Shown: one piece after another, positions 1 through 7,873 of the stretch
How positions within the stretch are numbered: position 1 is the stretch's first letter
Layout: every line of letters begins with the position of its first letter
From: Selenomonas sp. AB3002
GTDB taxonomy: Bacteria; Bacillota; Negativicutes; Selenomonadales; Selenomonadaceae
Assembly: GCF_000702545.1 (NCBI RefSeq)
Contig: NZ_JNIO01000008.1
Coordinates: forward strand, 558,001 to 622,000
Length of the DNA: 64,000 bases
Direction: 5' to 3'
Notes under the pieces: model-generated
Databases searched by the model: none
What the model was told of the DNA's origin: nothing
What the model saw: the letters and a program-made list of their open reading frames with translations, nothing else
Translations under genes and position numbers: made by a program

Positions 1-290
1 GCTGATTTCGAGTGATTAGGATTTTTACCCTTGAGAGTTTTATTTGTTAACCGTATGACGATTTAAGATTGCCGCGGTAAAGAGCACCTTATACGTATAT
101 ATAGAAGGGAGCCGCCTGTTGATGTGAGTCAAGAGGCGGCTCTTTTGTGGTGCCAGGAAAAGAGGATAAGGCCTTCCTTGCATTCGTGTCCGGTTGACCA
201 TAGTGAAAAGCGCGGTGTGACTTTGGTTGTACGATGAAATCTGCGGCATCTGCCTGGACGAGGGATATATGTATGCAAAGGAGCAAGATT
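1..290. other. left-edge intergenic region
   Basis: No convincing gene is seen. The only clear element is a strong hairpin terminator at 109-146, which presumably ends a gene lying left of the window. Short frames on both strands cross this stretch but lack a ribosome binding site or a recognisable product. A short open run at about 221-297 (+ strand, containing a Cys-x2-Cys pair) follows a stop directly and has no start, so it could be a decayed gene end but cannot be identified. Confidence 0.5.
109..146 (+). terminator. Rho-independent terminator
   Basis: A perfect 9-bp stem (GAGCCGCCT at 109-117 with AGGCGGCTC at 134-142) encloses a 16-nt loop and is followed by TTTT. It probably terminates a transcript from beyond the left edge and isolates the NAD operon. 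Confidence 0.75.
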
Positions 291-294
291 TTGC

Positions 295-344
295 TTGACA
301 TAAGTGGTATTATATACTACAGTATAAGTGGTACTAAATACTAC
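295..344 (+). promoter_or_regulatory. nrtR operon promoter with two tandem operator-like dyads
   Basis: A consensus -35 TTGACA (295-300) is followed 17 nt later by a weak -10 TACAGT (318-323). Two near-palindromes of the form GTGGTAY-N3-ATACTAC lie at 304-320 and 328-344 as a 24-bp direct repeat, overlapping the -10 and the probable transcription start. Their place directly before nrtR fits autoregulatory binding sites for the NrtR repressor. That assignment is inferred from position and symmetry. Confidence 0.65.
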
Positions 345-380
345 ATGAGAGTTAAAGACCAGGATGGGGGATGGATAGTT

Positions 381-1181
381 ATGCCAGAGGAAAGAAGTCA
401 GGAGGAGCAAGAGTTCCTGAAGAACTATGACCCTTCCAAATACGAAAGGCCGTCAGTGACGGCAGATGTGGTGATTTTCACCATGGACGAGGACAATGAG
501 CTCAACGTCCTGCTTATCAAGCGGGGAGGACATCCCTACAAGGATTACTGGGCCATCCCCGGGGGCTTCCTGGAGGCGGGCAAGGAGTCCGTGGATGAAG
601 CGGCGGCCCGGGAGCTTTTTGAGGAAACGGGAGTGAAGGTGAGCGATGGCATTGAACTGCGGCAGCTCATCACCGTGGGGGCGCCGGACAGGGACCCCCG
701 CACCCATGTGGTGAGCGTGGTTTATACAGCTTTGGTGCCCAGAGGATTGCTGAAGGACATCGCTGCCGGAGACGATGCCAAGGAAGCCCGGCTCTTCAAG
801 GTACGCCGGGGCTATGACGAGCATGGGGAGCTTTCCACCTACTTTGTCACCAGCGACTGTTCCATCACCATGAAGCATCTGGCCTTTGACCATGCTTTCC
901 TCATCAGCACCGCCATCAAGCGGCTGCAGGGCAGGCTCAGCTATACAGACGATGCCTTTGCCCTGCTTCAGGATAAGTCAAGGTTTGAAATCTACGAACT
1001 GATGAAGATTCACGAAGCCATTCTCTTTCAGAAGCTGGACCGCTCCAACTTCCGCAAGATGTTCCTGCGCAGCCTGGTGGACAGGCAGCGGGTGAAGGAG
1101 ATAGGCAAGTACGATGCCTCCGGCAAGCCCAAGACCGCTTTGTATTGCTATCTGGAAAGGAAGGATTACGATGAAGGCTAA
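381..1181 (+). CDS. nrtR: NrtR-type Nudix transcriptional regulator of NAD metabolism
   Basis: Predicted 266-residue protein: an N-terminal Nudix domain (Nudix box about residues 61-84, GGFLEAGKE..REL.EETGV, with one extra residue in the loop before the first motif glutamate) and a C-terminal winged-helix region (about 185-262). This two-domain build is that of NrtR, which represses NAD synthesis or salvage genes and responds to ADP-ribose-type ligands. It is first in an operon with pncA, pncB and nadE, which strongly supports the role. The frame is open back to 234, but ATG 381 is preferred: a G-rich ribosome site lies about 10 nt upstream and the tandem operators at 304-344 would otherwise be inside the gene. 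The largely intact Nudix box leaves residual hydrolase activity possible. Confidence 0.85.
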   Translation: MPEERSQEEQEFLKNYDPSKYERPSVTADVVIFTMDEDNELNVLLIKRGGHPYKDYWAIPGGFLEAGKESVDEAAARELFEETGVKVSDGIELRQLITVGAPDRDPRTHVVSVVYTALVPRGLLKDIAAGDDAKEARLFKVRRGYDEHGELSTYFVTSDCSITMKHLAFDHAFLISTAIKRLQGRLSYTDDAFALLQDKSRFEIYELMKIHEAILFQKLDRSNFRKMFLRSLVDRQRVKEIGKYDASGKPKTALYCYLERKDYDEG

Positions 1182-1728
1182 GAAAGTACTCATTGTGGTG
1201 GACATGCAGAATGACTTTATTGACGGGGCCTTAGGCTCCCAAGAGGCTGTGACCATCGTGGACAAGGTGGCGGAGAAGGTGAAGGCCGCCGAGGAGGAGG
1301 GCACGCTGGTGCTCTTCACCCGCGACACTCACGGCGAGGATTACATGACCACGGAGGAAGGGAAGAACCTGCCCGTGCCTCACTGCATAGAGCGCACTGA
1401 GGGCTGGCAGGTCAGCGAAAAGATTCCCTACCCCCAGAAATCCCGCAGCTTTGACAAGTTCACCTTCGGCTCTCTGGAAATGGGCACCTTCCTCAAGGAA
1501 CTGGCCTTCCCTCCCGAGAGGGTGGATCTGGTGGGTCTTTGCACGGATATCTGCGTGCTGTCCAATGCGGTGATAGCCAAGGCGGCTTTGCCCAATGCTC
1601 ACATCACAGTAGATGCCGCCTGCTGTGCGGGCGTGACGCCGGAGTCCCATGACACGGCTCTTTCCGCCATGAAGGCTATCCAGGTGGAAGTAGTGAACCA
1701 GGGTAGCGAGCCTTGGCGCAAGCAGTAA
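1171..1728 (+). CDS. pncA: Nicotinamidase (isochorismatase-fold)
   Basis: 185-residue cysteine hydrolase that deamidates nicotinamide to nicotinate, the first step of NAD salvage. The expected catalytic triad is visible: Asp11 in VVDMQNDF, Lys96 in FDKFTFGS and Cys128 in GLCTDICV. Metal-ligand candidates are Asp52, His54 and His71. Start ATG 1171 has GGAAAGGAAGG just upstream and overlaps the nrtR stop by 11 nt, so translation is probably coupled. The frame also runs open upstream inside nrtR, but those codons are shadow. Its place between nrtR and pncB makes nicotinamide the likely substrate rather than another isochorismatase-family amide. Confidence 0.9.
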   Translation: MKAKKVLIVVDMQNDFIDGALGSQEAVTIVDKVAEKVKAAEEEGTLVLFTRDTHGEDYMTTEEGKNLPVPHCIERTEGWQVSEKIPYPQKSRSFDKFTFGSLEMGTFLKELAFPPERVDLVGLCTDICVLSNAVIAKAALPNAHITVDAACCAGVTPESHDTALSAMKAIQVEVVNQGSEPWRKQ

Positions 1729-1767
1729 GCATGAAAAACTCAGACAGGAAGCAAGGAGGGGCAGGCA

Positions 1768-2985
1768 ATGAAGTTCAAGCAGATCGTCAATTCACTTTTG
1801 GAAACAGACCTTTACAAATTCAGCATGGGCCAGGCCATCTTCCATCAGGCCAGCGAGTATGAAACCACCTGGACTTTCAAGTGCAGGAATGAGAATGTCC
1901 GCTTCACCCCGGAAATGGTGGAGGAAATCAGGGAGCAGGTCAAGGCCTTCTGCTCACTGCGCTTCACGGAGGAGGAGCTTTCCTATCTCTCCGGCATCAA
2001 GTGGCTGAAAAAGTCATATATCAACCATTTGCGTCTCTGGCGGCCCAATTTTGCCGACTTCAGGATTGAGGCCGGCGGGGAGAAGGGCCTGGTTATCGAG
2101 GCTGAGGGCACTCTCCTTGACACCTCAATGTACGAGATTCCCACCCTGGCTATCGTGAACGAGGTTTACTACCGCTTTCGGGATGATTATGACAAGCTGG
2201 TGGCAGATGCCAAGCGCCGCACCGAAGCCAAGGCAGAAATGCTCCAGATGGGCCAGTACTGGCTGCCTGTGTTCTCCGAGTTCGGCCTGCGCAGGCGCCT
2301 TTGCGCAGAGGTGCAGGAGTACGCCATCAAGCGGTTTTCCAGCCTGGACAATTTCGATGTCTTGCGCTCCACCTTTGTGGGCACTTCCAATGTGTACCTG
2401 GCCAAAAAATACGGCGTGAAGCCCGTGGGCACCATGGCCCACGAGTGGATCATGTGCATGGGGCAGGGCAACCACCTTTACAATCCCGCCTACTCCAACA
2501 AGGTTGCGTTGGAAGCCTGGGTGAAGGAATACGGCGTGGACAACGGCATTGCCCTCACCGACACCATCACCACCGACTGCTTCCTGCGGGACTTTGACAA
2601 GACCCTGGCCACCCTGTTCAGCGGCGTGCGGCATGACTCAGGCGACCCCTTTGTCTGGGGAGACAAGATGATTGACCATTACACCCGCCTGGGCATTGAC
2701 CAGAGAACCAAGACCCTGCTGTTTTCCGACTCCTTGAACTTCGAGAAGGCCGATAAGATTGCCCACTACTTTGAAGGCAAGGCCAGGGTGGCCTTCGGCA
2801 TCGGCACCTATATCTCCAACGACACCTATGTGGAGCCGCTGAATATCGTCATGAAAGTGACCAGATGCAACGGCCAGCACGTAGCCAAGATTTCCGACAC
2901 CCCCGGCAAGGGCATGTGCAAGAGCCAGGAGTATGTGGACTACTTGCAGCGGGCCATTGATTACAGGCTGGTCAATGATGATTGA
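1768..2985 (+). CDS. pncB: Nicotinate phosphoribosyltransferase
   Basis: 405-residue enzyme of the PncB family, which joins nicotinate to PRPP to form nicotinate mononucleotide with ATP hydrolysis. The length matches the enterobacterial-type PncB (about 400 residues). The segment KPVGTMAHEW contains the histidine (about residue 225) expected to be phosphorylated. The N-terminal LLETDLYKFSMGQA is typical of the family. ATG 1768 follows a strong AAGGAGGGG site, 39 nt after pncA. It uses the nicotinate made by PncA. Confidence 0.93.
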   Translation: MKFKQIVNSLLETDLYKFSMGQAIFHQASEYETTWTFKCRNENVRFTPEMVEEIREQVKAFCSLRFTEEELSYLSGIKWLKKSYINHLRLWRPNFADFRIEAGGEKGLVIEAEGTLLDTSMYEIPTLAIVNEVYYRFRDDYDKLVADAKRRTEAKAEMLQMGQYWLPVFSEFGLRRRLCAEVQEYAIKRFSSLDNFDVLRSTFVGTSNVYLAKKYGVKPVGTMAHEWIMCMGQGNHLYNPAYSNKVALEAWVKEYGVDNGIALTDTITTDCFLRDFDKTLATLFSGVRHDSGDPFVWGDKMIDHYTRLGIDQRTKTLLFSDSLNFEKADKIAHYFEGKARVAFGIGTYISNDTYVEPLNIVMKVTRCNGQHVAKISDTPGKGMCKSQEYVDYLQRAIDYRLVNDD

Positions 2986-3003
2986 AGAAAAGGAGCGTTT
3001 CTT

Positions 3004-3768
3004 ATGAACAAAGCAAAATATCCTTCTTTTGAAGCAAAAACAGATGCGCAGAAAATCGCAGACTTTATCAAGAGCTGGTTTGACCAAAACGGCCCCACTG
3101 CCAAGGCCGTAGTGGGCCTCTCCGGGGGCAAGGATTCCACGGTGGCCGCTGCCCTTTGCGTCAAGGCGCTGGGCCGTGACAGGGTGGTGGGTGTGCTGAT
3201 GCCCAATGAGGTGCAGCCGGACATAGACGATGCCAAAGCCGCCGCTGCCCACCTTGGCATCAAGTACCGGGTGGTGAATATCGGCCGGCCCTTCCAGGCC
3301 ATGCTGGAAGCCTTGCAGACTGAGGATAGTGCAGACTTCACCATCACGGCCCCCCTGCGCCAGAACCTTGCGCCCCGCCTGCGCATGGCTACCCTTTACG
3401 CCGTAGCCCAGGGCCTGCCGGAAGGAGGCCGTGTCATCAACACCTGCAACCGCTCCGAGGACTATGTGGGCTACAGCACCAAATACGGCGACAGCGCCGG
3501 TGACGTGGCCCCGCTGGCCGCCTATACAGTAGACGAGGTCATTGCCATCGGTGAAGTCATGGGCCTGCCCCAGGAGCTGGTGCACAAGGCACCCTCCGAC
3601 GGCCTCTGCGGCAAGACGGACGAGGACAACCTGGGCTTCACCTACGCCGTTCTGGACAAGTACATCAAGACAGGCCTGTGCGAAGATGAAGCGGTGCGGG
3701 CAAACATTGAGCGCCGCCACAAGCTGAATCTCCACAAGGTCAGCCTTATGCCCATGGTGGAGCGGTGA
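3004..3768 (+). CDS. nadE: Ammonia-dependent NAD+ synthetase
   Basis: 254-residue PP-loop amidotransferase with the pyrophosphatase motif LSGGKDST at about residues 39-46. It converts nicotinate adenine dinucleotide to NAD+ via an adenylate intermediate. The protein consists only of the synthetase domain; there is no N-terminal glutaminase, so ammonia is the expected nitrogen donor. It lies 18 nt after pncB behind AAAAGGAG and closes the salvage operon. The adenylyltransferase step (nadD) is not in this window, so the route is complete only with genes elsewhere. Confidence 0.92.
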   Translation: MNKAKYPSFEAKTDAQKIADFIKSWFDQNGPTAKAVVGLSGGKDSTVAAALCVKALGRDRVVGVLMPNEVQPDIDDAKAAAAHLGIKYRVVNIGRPFQAMLEALQTEDSADFTITAPLRQNLAPRLRMATLYAVAQGLPEGGRVINTCNRSEDYVGYSTKYGDSAGDVAPLAAYTVDEVIAIGEVMGLPQELVHKAPSDGLCGKTDEDNLGFTYAVLDKYIKTGLCEDEAVRANIERRHKLNLHKVSLMPMVER

Positions 3769-3953
3769 TTTTGCCAGAGAGGCTCTACAGATGAGGCCGT
3801 AAGCAAAATATCTGCCCCTTGGCGCAGCCCAAAGGCAGGTAGAAATAACCAGTTGATGATCTGCATTTTTAATGAATTTTTCATCTATACTTAAGCAACC
3901 TTTAATGTATATTGTTTATAATATCAACAGATTTAAATGAAAGGACAGATAGT

Positions 3954-5348
3954 ATGATGATAAACAAATTCACGAAAGCGAAGTACAGATCGTTGGCTCT
4001 GGCTTGTGTGTTGGCCTTGAGCACGGGGGCAGTGGGTATGGCCGCCCCTGCAACTGGCGTTATGCCCACTCCTCCTGCCCATGAGGCAAACGGCTTGCCT
4101 CCCGGCCCGCCTCCTGAAGGTATGCCGGGGATGCCAGAGGGGCAGATGAAGAAAGCCTCCGAGCTTTCCGCTGCCTGCCTGGTGGACGGGGAGAGCCAGT
4201 CTCTTGAGGGACAGGACTTTGCTTCCGGCGGCACCGATGAAAGCGCTGTGCTGGTGAGAGGCGGCGGCAGTCTGAGCCTTAGCGGCACTGCCCTTTCAAA
4301 GACTGGGGATTCCTCAAGTGCTGATGCCAGCAATTTCAATGGACAGAACTCAGTTTTCCTCTGCGCCGACAACAGCGCGGCACATCTGAGCAATGTCACT
4401 TTGGAATCAGATGCCGATGGGGCCAATGCGGTGTTCTCCACGGGGGAAAAGTCCGTGGTCACGGCAGAGCATATCAAAATCCATACGAAGAACAATTCCT
4501 CCCGTGGCCTTGATGCCACCTATGGGGGCACCATCAAAGCTAGTGATGTGGACATTACCACTGAAGGCGCTCACTGCGGCGCTTTGGCTACCGACAGAGG
4601 CGAGGGCAATGTGCTGGTGGAGGGAGTCAGTCTCACCACCCACGGCGAGGGCAGCCCCTGCATCTATTCCACAGGCAACATCCAGCTCACCAACGGCAAG
4701 GGAGAAGCCACCGGCAGCGAGATTGCCGTGGTGGAAGGGAAAAACTCCATTACCCTCAAGAACGCTGACCTGACGGGCCATGTGAAGCACGGCGTGATGC
4801 TCTATCAGTCCTTCTCCGGGGATGCCGGTGTAGGCGTGGCAAAGTTCACCGCTGTGGATTCAAAGCTCACCAATATGTCCGCTGGCCCCATGTTTTACAT
4901 CACCAATACTACCGCCACAGCCAGCCTGAAAAACACCCAACTGGTGCAGGCAGGCGGCTCCAAAACACTGGTGCAGGTCACCAGTGACCGCTGGGGCACC
5001 ACGGACAAGAACGGCGGCGACTTCACTTTGGACGCAGAAGATCAGCTTCTGGAAGGGGATGTGCTGGCAAACAGGATCAGCCAGGTGACACTGAACCTTG
5101 GAGAGGGAGCTGTGCTGAAAGGAGCCGTGAACCCAGACAACCAGGCAGAAAAGATGACCGTGAACCTTGCCCAAGGAGCAAAGTGGGAACTTACGGGGGA
5201 TGCGTATGTCACTTCCCTCACAGATGAAGACATAAACTTCAGCAACATTGAATCCCACGGTCACAACATATACTACGACAAGTCAGAAAACAGCCCCGGG
5301 GGCAAGACCATCAAGCTTCCCGGCGGCGGCAAGCTGATGGCGCATTGA
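3954..5348 (+). CDS. Secreted repeat-rich protein, probable right-handed beta-helix
   Basis: 464 residues from ATG 3954 (AAGGACAG upstream; a TATAAT at 3917-3922 may be its -10). A basic start and hydrophobic stretch ending near GMAAP looks like a signal peptide. A Pro/Gly/Met-rich linker (about residues 30-65) follows, then about 350 residues of short repeating strands with recurring Gly/Thr/Ser/Asn turns such as SLSLSGTAL, SNVTLESDADG and GNIQLTNGKG. That rhythm is typical of parallel beta-helix, adhesin-like or carbohydrate-binding surface proteins. It has no C-terminal anchor, autotransporter barrel or catalytic motif that I can recognise. It stands alone between two terminated units. Function unknown; secretion and fold are inferences. 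Confidence 0.6.
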   Translation: MMINKFTKAKYRSLALACVLALSTGAVGMAAPATGVMPTPPAHEANGLPPGPPPEGMPGMPEGQMKKASELSAACLVDGESQSLEGQDFASGGTDESAVLVRGGGSLSLSGTALSKTGDSSSADASNFNGQNSVFLCADNSAAHLSNVTLESDADGANAVFSTGEKSVVTAEHIKIHTKNNSSRGLDATYGGTIKASDVDITTEGAHCGALATDRGEGNVLVEGVSLTTHGEGSPCIYSTGNIQLTNGKGEATGSEIAVVEGKNSITLKNADLTGHVKHGVMLYQSFSGDAGVGVAKFTAVDSKLTNMSAGPMFYITNTTATASLKNTQLVQAGGSKTLVQVTSDRWGTTDKNGGDFTLDAEDQLLEGDVLANRISQVTLNLGEGAVLKGAVNPDNQAEKMTVNLAQGAKWELTGDAYVTSLTDEDINFSNIESHGHNIYYDKSENSPGGKTIKLPGGGKLMAH

Positions 5349-5382
5349 AATATTTTATACATATGGTATATGCATAAAGTCC

Positions 5383-5425
5383 AGCCATAAATCAGAAATA
5401 ACTCTGATTTATGGCTAGCTTTTTT
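5383..5425 (+). terminator. Strong Rho-independent terminator
   Basis: A perfect 14-bp stem (5383-5396 with 5403-5416) with a 6-nt loop is followed by T6 at 5420-5425. It ends the beta-helix gene transcript. Confidence 0.9.
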
Positions 5426-5683
5426 ATACCTTTTAGCTGGCCTCATTGCTCTAGGCTGCACATGGTATTGAAGATTAACTTTTCCAGTATCGAATACATT
5501 TTTGTTACTTTCTGCACCATACCTTAAGGCAGGATTCCTCCAGTTGCCACCGGCATCATACGTTTTGATTTATCTGGATTTGTGAAAGAGTGTGGAAGAA
5601 ACTGCGTTAACCTGTAAAATATGGTATAATTATCTTAATTTATACAGACTGAAAGTCACATACGAGCAAAAAAGGTGATAAAA
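5426..5683 (+). promoter_or_regulatory. Region before cobJ with an extended -10 promoter
   Basis: About 250 nt without a gene. The clear signal is TGGTATAAT at 5622-5630, a consensus extended -10, with no good -35; transcription would start near 5637 and give a short leader to cobJ. I looked for a cobalamin riboswitch and found no B12 box on this strand, so control by that mechanism is not supported here. Confidence 0.55.
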
Positions 5684-6442
5684 ATGGCAAAGATAACGGT
5701 AGTGGGCCTTGGCCCTGGCAGTCTTTTGGACATGACGCCCCGGGCCTTGCAGGCAATCGAGCAGGCAGAAGTGGTGGCGGGATATAATACTTATATCAAG
5801 CTCATTGAAGAACTTTTGGAAGACGGCTCCAAAGAGGTCATTGGCACTGGCATGATGCAGGAGATTGACCGTTGCCGCATGGCGGTGGAAATAGCTGCTT
5901 CCGGCAAGGAAACTGTGGTTGTCTCCAGCGGTGATGCCGGGGTTTACGGCATGGCAGGCCTGGTGCTGGAACTGATTCTGAAGCTGCCGGAGGAAAAGCG
6001 TCCTGAGTGGGGCGGCGTGGTGGCAGGTGTGTCGGCTGTTAACGCAGCTGCTTCCATCCTGGGGGCACCGCTGATGCACGATTTTGCGGTCATCAGCCTT
6101 TCCAATCTCCTGACGCCCTGGGAGACTATCAGGAAGCGCATCGAGATGGCGGCGGAGGGGGATTTCGTCACCGCACTCTATAACCCCAAGAGCAAGAAAC
6201 GGGTGCAGAATATCGAGGCAGTGCGGGAAATCATGCTGAAGCACCGCAGCCCCGACACCCCCGTGGGCATTGTCACCGCAGCAAGCCGGGAGAAGCAGTC
6301 TAAGGTCATCTCTACCTTGCAGGACTTTACCAAGGAAGAAATCAACATGTTCTCCCTGGTCATAATCGGCAATTCCCAGACTTACGTGCAGGAGGGCTGG
6401 ATGGTGACACCCCGTGGCTATGAGAAAAAGGAGACGCTCTAA
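5684..6442 (+). CDS. cobJ: Precorrin-3B (cobalt-factor III) C17-methyltransferase
   Basis: 252-residue SAM-dependent tetrapyrrole methylase; the opening ITVVGLGPGS is the family's SAM-binding loop and SSGDAGVYGMAG is its second conserved motif. CobJ/CbiH methylates C17 and triggers ring contraction in corrin synthesis. An upstream GTG at 5675 is in frame, but ATG 5684 sits 8 nt after AAAAGG and is preferred. First of a tightly packed row cobJ-cobK-cbiC-cbiA-cobU. Earlier enzymes of ring synthesis (cbiK/L/F/G/D/E/T) are not in the window, so they must lie elsewhere. Confidence 0.88.
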   Translation: MAKITVVGLGPGSLLDMTPRALQAIEQAEVVAGYNTYIKLIEELLEDGSKEVIGTGMMQEIDRCRMAVEIAASGKETVVVSSGDAGVYGMAGLVLELILKLPEEKRPEWGGVVAGVSAVNAAASILGAPLMHDFAVISLSNLLTPWETIRKRIEMAAEGDFVTALYNPKSKKRVQNIEAVREIMLKHRSPDTPVGIVTAASREKQSKVISTLQDFTKEEINMFSLVIIGNSQTYVQEGWMVTPRGYEKKETL

Positions 6443-7222
6443 ATGATTTTCGTCATGGCAGGAACCAAGGACGGCAGGGAACTGGTGAAAATGCTGCTGG
6501 CAGCTGGCTATCAGGTGACGGCTTCGGTGGTGAGTTCTTACGGCAAACAGCTGCTGGAAGAAAACAAAGGTCACAGTCTGGTGGTAAATGACGAACCCAT
6601 GGACGGTGAGGCACTGGAGAAATATTTCCTGGCACATCACATAGAAGCCTGTGTAGATGCCAGCCACCCTTACGCCGTCAATGCCTCCCAGAATGCCATG
6701 GCAGCCTGTCACGGTGTGAAAATCCCTTATCTGCGCTATGAACGCAATCTTACCCGGCTGGATTACGAAAAGACTGTGATAGTGCATAGCTATGAGGAAG
6801 CGGCGGCAGAAGCGGCTAAGCTGGGCAAGGTGATTTTCCTCACCACCGGCAGCCGTAATCTCAGCAAGTTCACCTCAGCAGAGTGTCTACGGGATTGCCG
6901 CTTGATAGCCAGGGTGCTGCCTACAGCAGAGGTAATTGGCCTTTGTGAGGATTTGGGGCTGGCGCCTGACCAGATTGTGGCCCTGCAGGGGCCTTTTTCT
7001 GCCGCCCTGAACAGGGAGCTGTTTCTGAGATATGAGGCGGAGGTTATCATCACCAAGAACAGCGGCACATTGGGTGGCACGGATACCAAGGTACAGGCAG
7101 CAGCGGAACTGGGCCTGCCCCTCATTGTCATTGACAGGCCGCCCTTGGCTTATGACTGCCTGTGCAGTACTTTTGACGAATTAAAAGATAACTTGCATGA
7201 CCTGCTGAAGGAGGATGCCTAA
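6443..7222 (+). CDS. cobK: Precorrin-6A (cobalt-precorrin-6A) reductase
   Basis: 259 residues with the CobK/CbiJ pattern: N-terminal MIFVMAGTKDGREL, then VDASHPYAVNAS, LTTGSRNL and ITKNSGTLGGTDTKVQAA. It reduces the C18-C19 double bond of precorrin-6A. The start ATG follows the cobJ stop with no gap, so the two are surely cotranscribed and likely translationally coupled. Cobalt-containing substrate (CbiJ role) is likely if the organism uses the anaerobic route, which the window alone does not prove. Confidence 0.88.
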   Translation: MIFVMAGTKDGRELVKMLLAAGYQVTASVVSSYGKQLLEENKGHSLVVNDEPMDGEALEKYFLAHHIEACVDASHPYAVNASQNAMAACHGVKIPYLRYERNLTRLDYEKTVIVHSYEEAAAEAAKLGKVIFLTTGSRNLSKFTSAECLRDCRLIARVLPTAEVIGLCEDLGLAPDQIVALQGPFSAALNRELFLRYEAEVIITKNSGTLGGTDTKVQAAAELGLPLIVIDRPPLAYDCLCSTFDELKDNLHDLLKEDA

Positions 7223-7225
7223 GAT

Positions 7226-7861
7226 ATGAATTTCATCACCAAGCCTATGGAAATCGAACATCGCAGCATGGAGATCATTGCTCCTCATCTGGCGGGGTTG
7301 AACCTCAGCGAAGCAGAAACCAAAGTCTACTCCCGGCTGATCCATGCAGCAGGAGATGTGGACTATGCTCCCCTGATACATATTCACCCTGAAGCCATCA
7401 GTAAGGCGCAGGAGGCCTTGCAGGCAGGCTGCGACATCTACACAGATGTGGAAATGGTGCGCACGGGCATCAACAAGCGCAAGCTGGCAGCTTTCGGGGG
7501 CCGGGTCCATTGCCTGATTGCCGATGAGGACATCGCAGAACTGGCAAAAAAAGAGGGCATTACCCGCTCCATGGCTGCCATGCGCCATTTTGGCAAGGCA
7601 CTGGACAAGAACATTGTAGCCATTGGCAATGCCCCTACGGCACTCTTTGAAGTTCTGCGCCTGATGGAGGAAGAGGGAGTGCGCCCTGCCTGCATTGTGG
7701 GCATTCCCGTGGGCTTCGTGGGGGCGGCTGACTCCAAGGAGGCTCTGCGCCAGCAGGAGATGGTGCCTTATATCACTGTAGAGGGCACCAAAGGCGGCAG
7801 CCCCATTGCGGCAGCTGCCATCAATGCCATGATGTACCTGATCGATGATACCCGTCCCTGA
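7226..7861 (+). CDS. cbiC: Precorrin-8X (cobalt-precorrin-8) methylmutase
   Basis: 211 residues, the usual length of CbiC/CobH. It moves the C11 methyl group to C12 to give (cobalt-)hydrogenobyrinate/cobyrinate. Family landmarks include IEHRSMEII near the N-terminus, the GDVDY segment, TDVEMVRTGI and GIPVGFVGAADSKE. The conserved histidine in EHRS (about residue 12) fits the proposed catalytic proton donor. It starts 3 nt after cobK and is followed 12 nt later by cbiA, which acts on its product. Confidence 0.92.
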   Translation: MNFITKPMEIEHRSMEIIAPHLAGLNLSEAETKVYSRLIHAAGDVDYAPLIHIHPEAISKAQEALQAGCDIYTDVEMVRTGINKRKLAAFGGRVHCLIADEDIAELAKKEGITRSMAAMRHFGKALDKNIVAIGNAPTALFEVLRLMEEEGVRPACIVGIPVGFVGAADSKEALRQQEMVPYITVEGTKGGSPIAAAAINAMMYLIDDTRP

Positions 7862-7873
7862 AGGAGGCTGCCC

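Noticed and set aside
221-297. Fragment of a Cys-x2-Cys protein ending at about 297
   Set aside because: It follows a stop codon with no start or ribosome site; too short to support.
300-347. Start of a CRISPR-like repeat array
   Set aside because: There are only two copies with no spacer, and they sit in a promoter, so operators explain them.
5510-5580. Possible cobalamin riboswitch before cobJ
   Set aside because: GGCAGG and GTTGCCACC pieces appear, but the B12 box and the rest of the core are absent on both strands.
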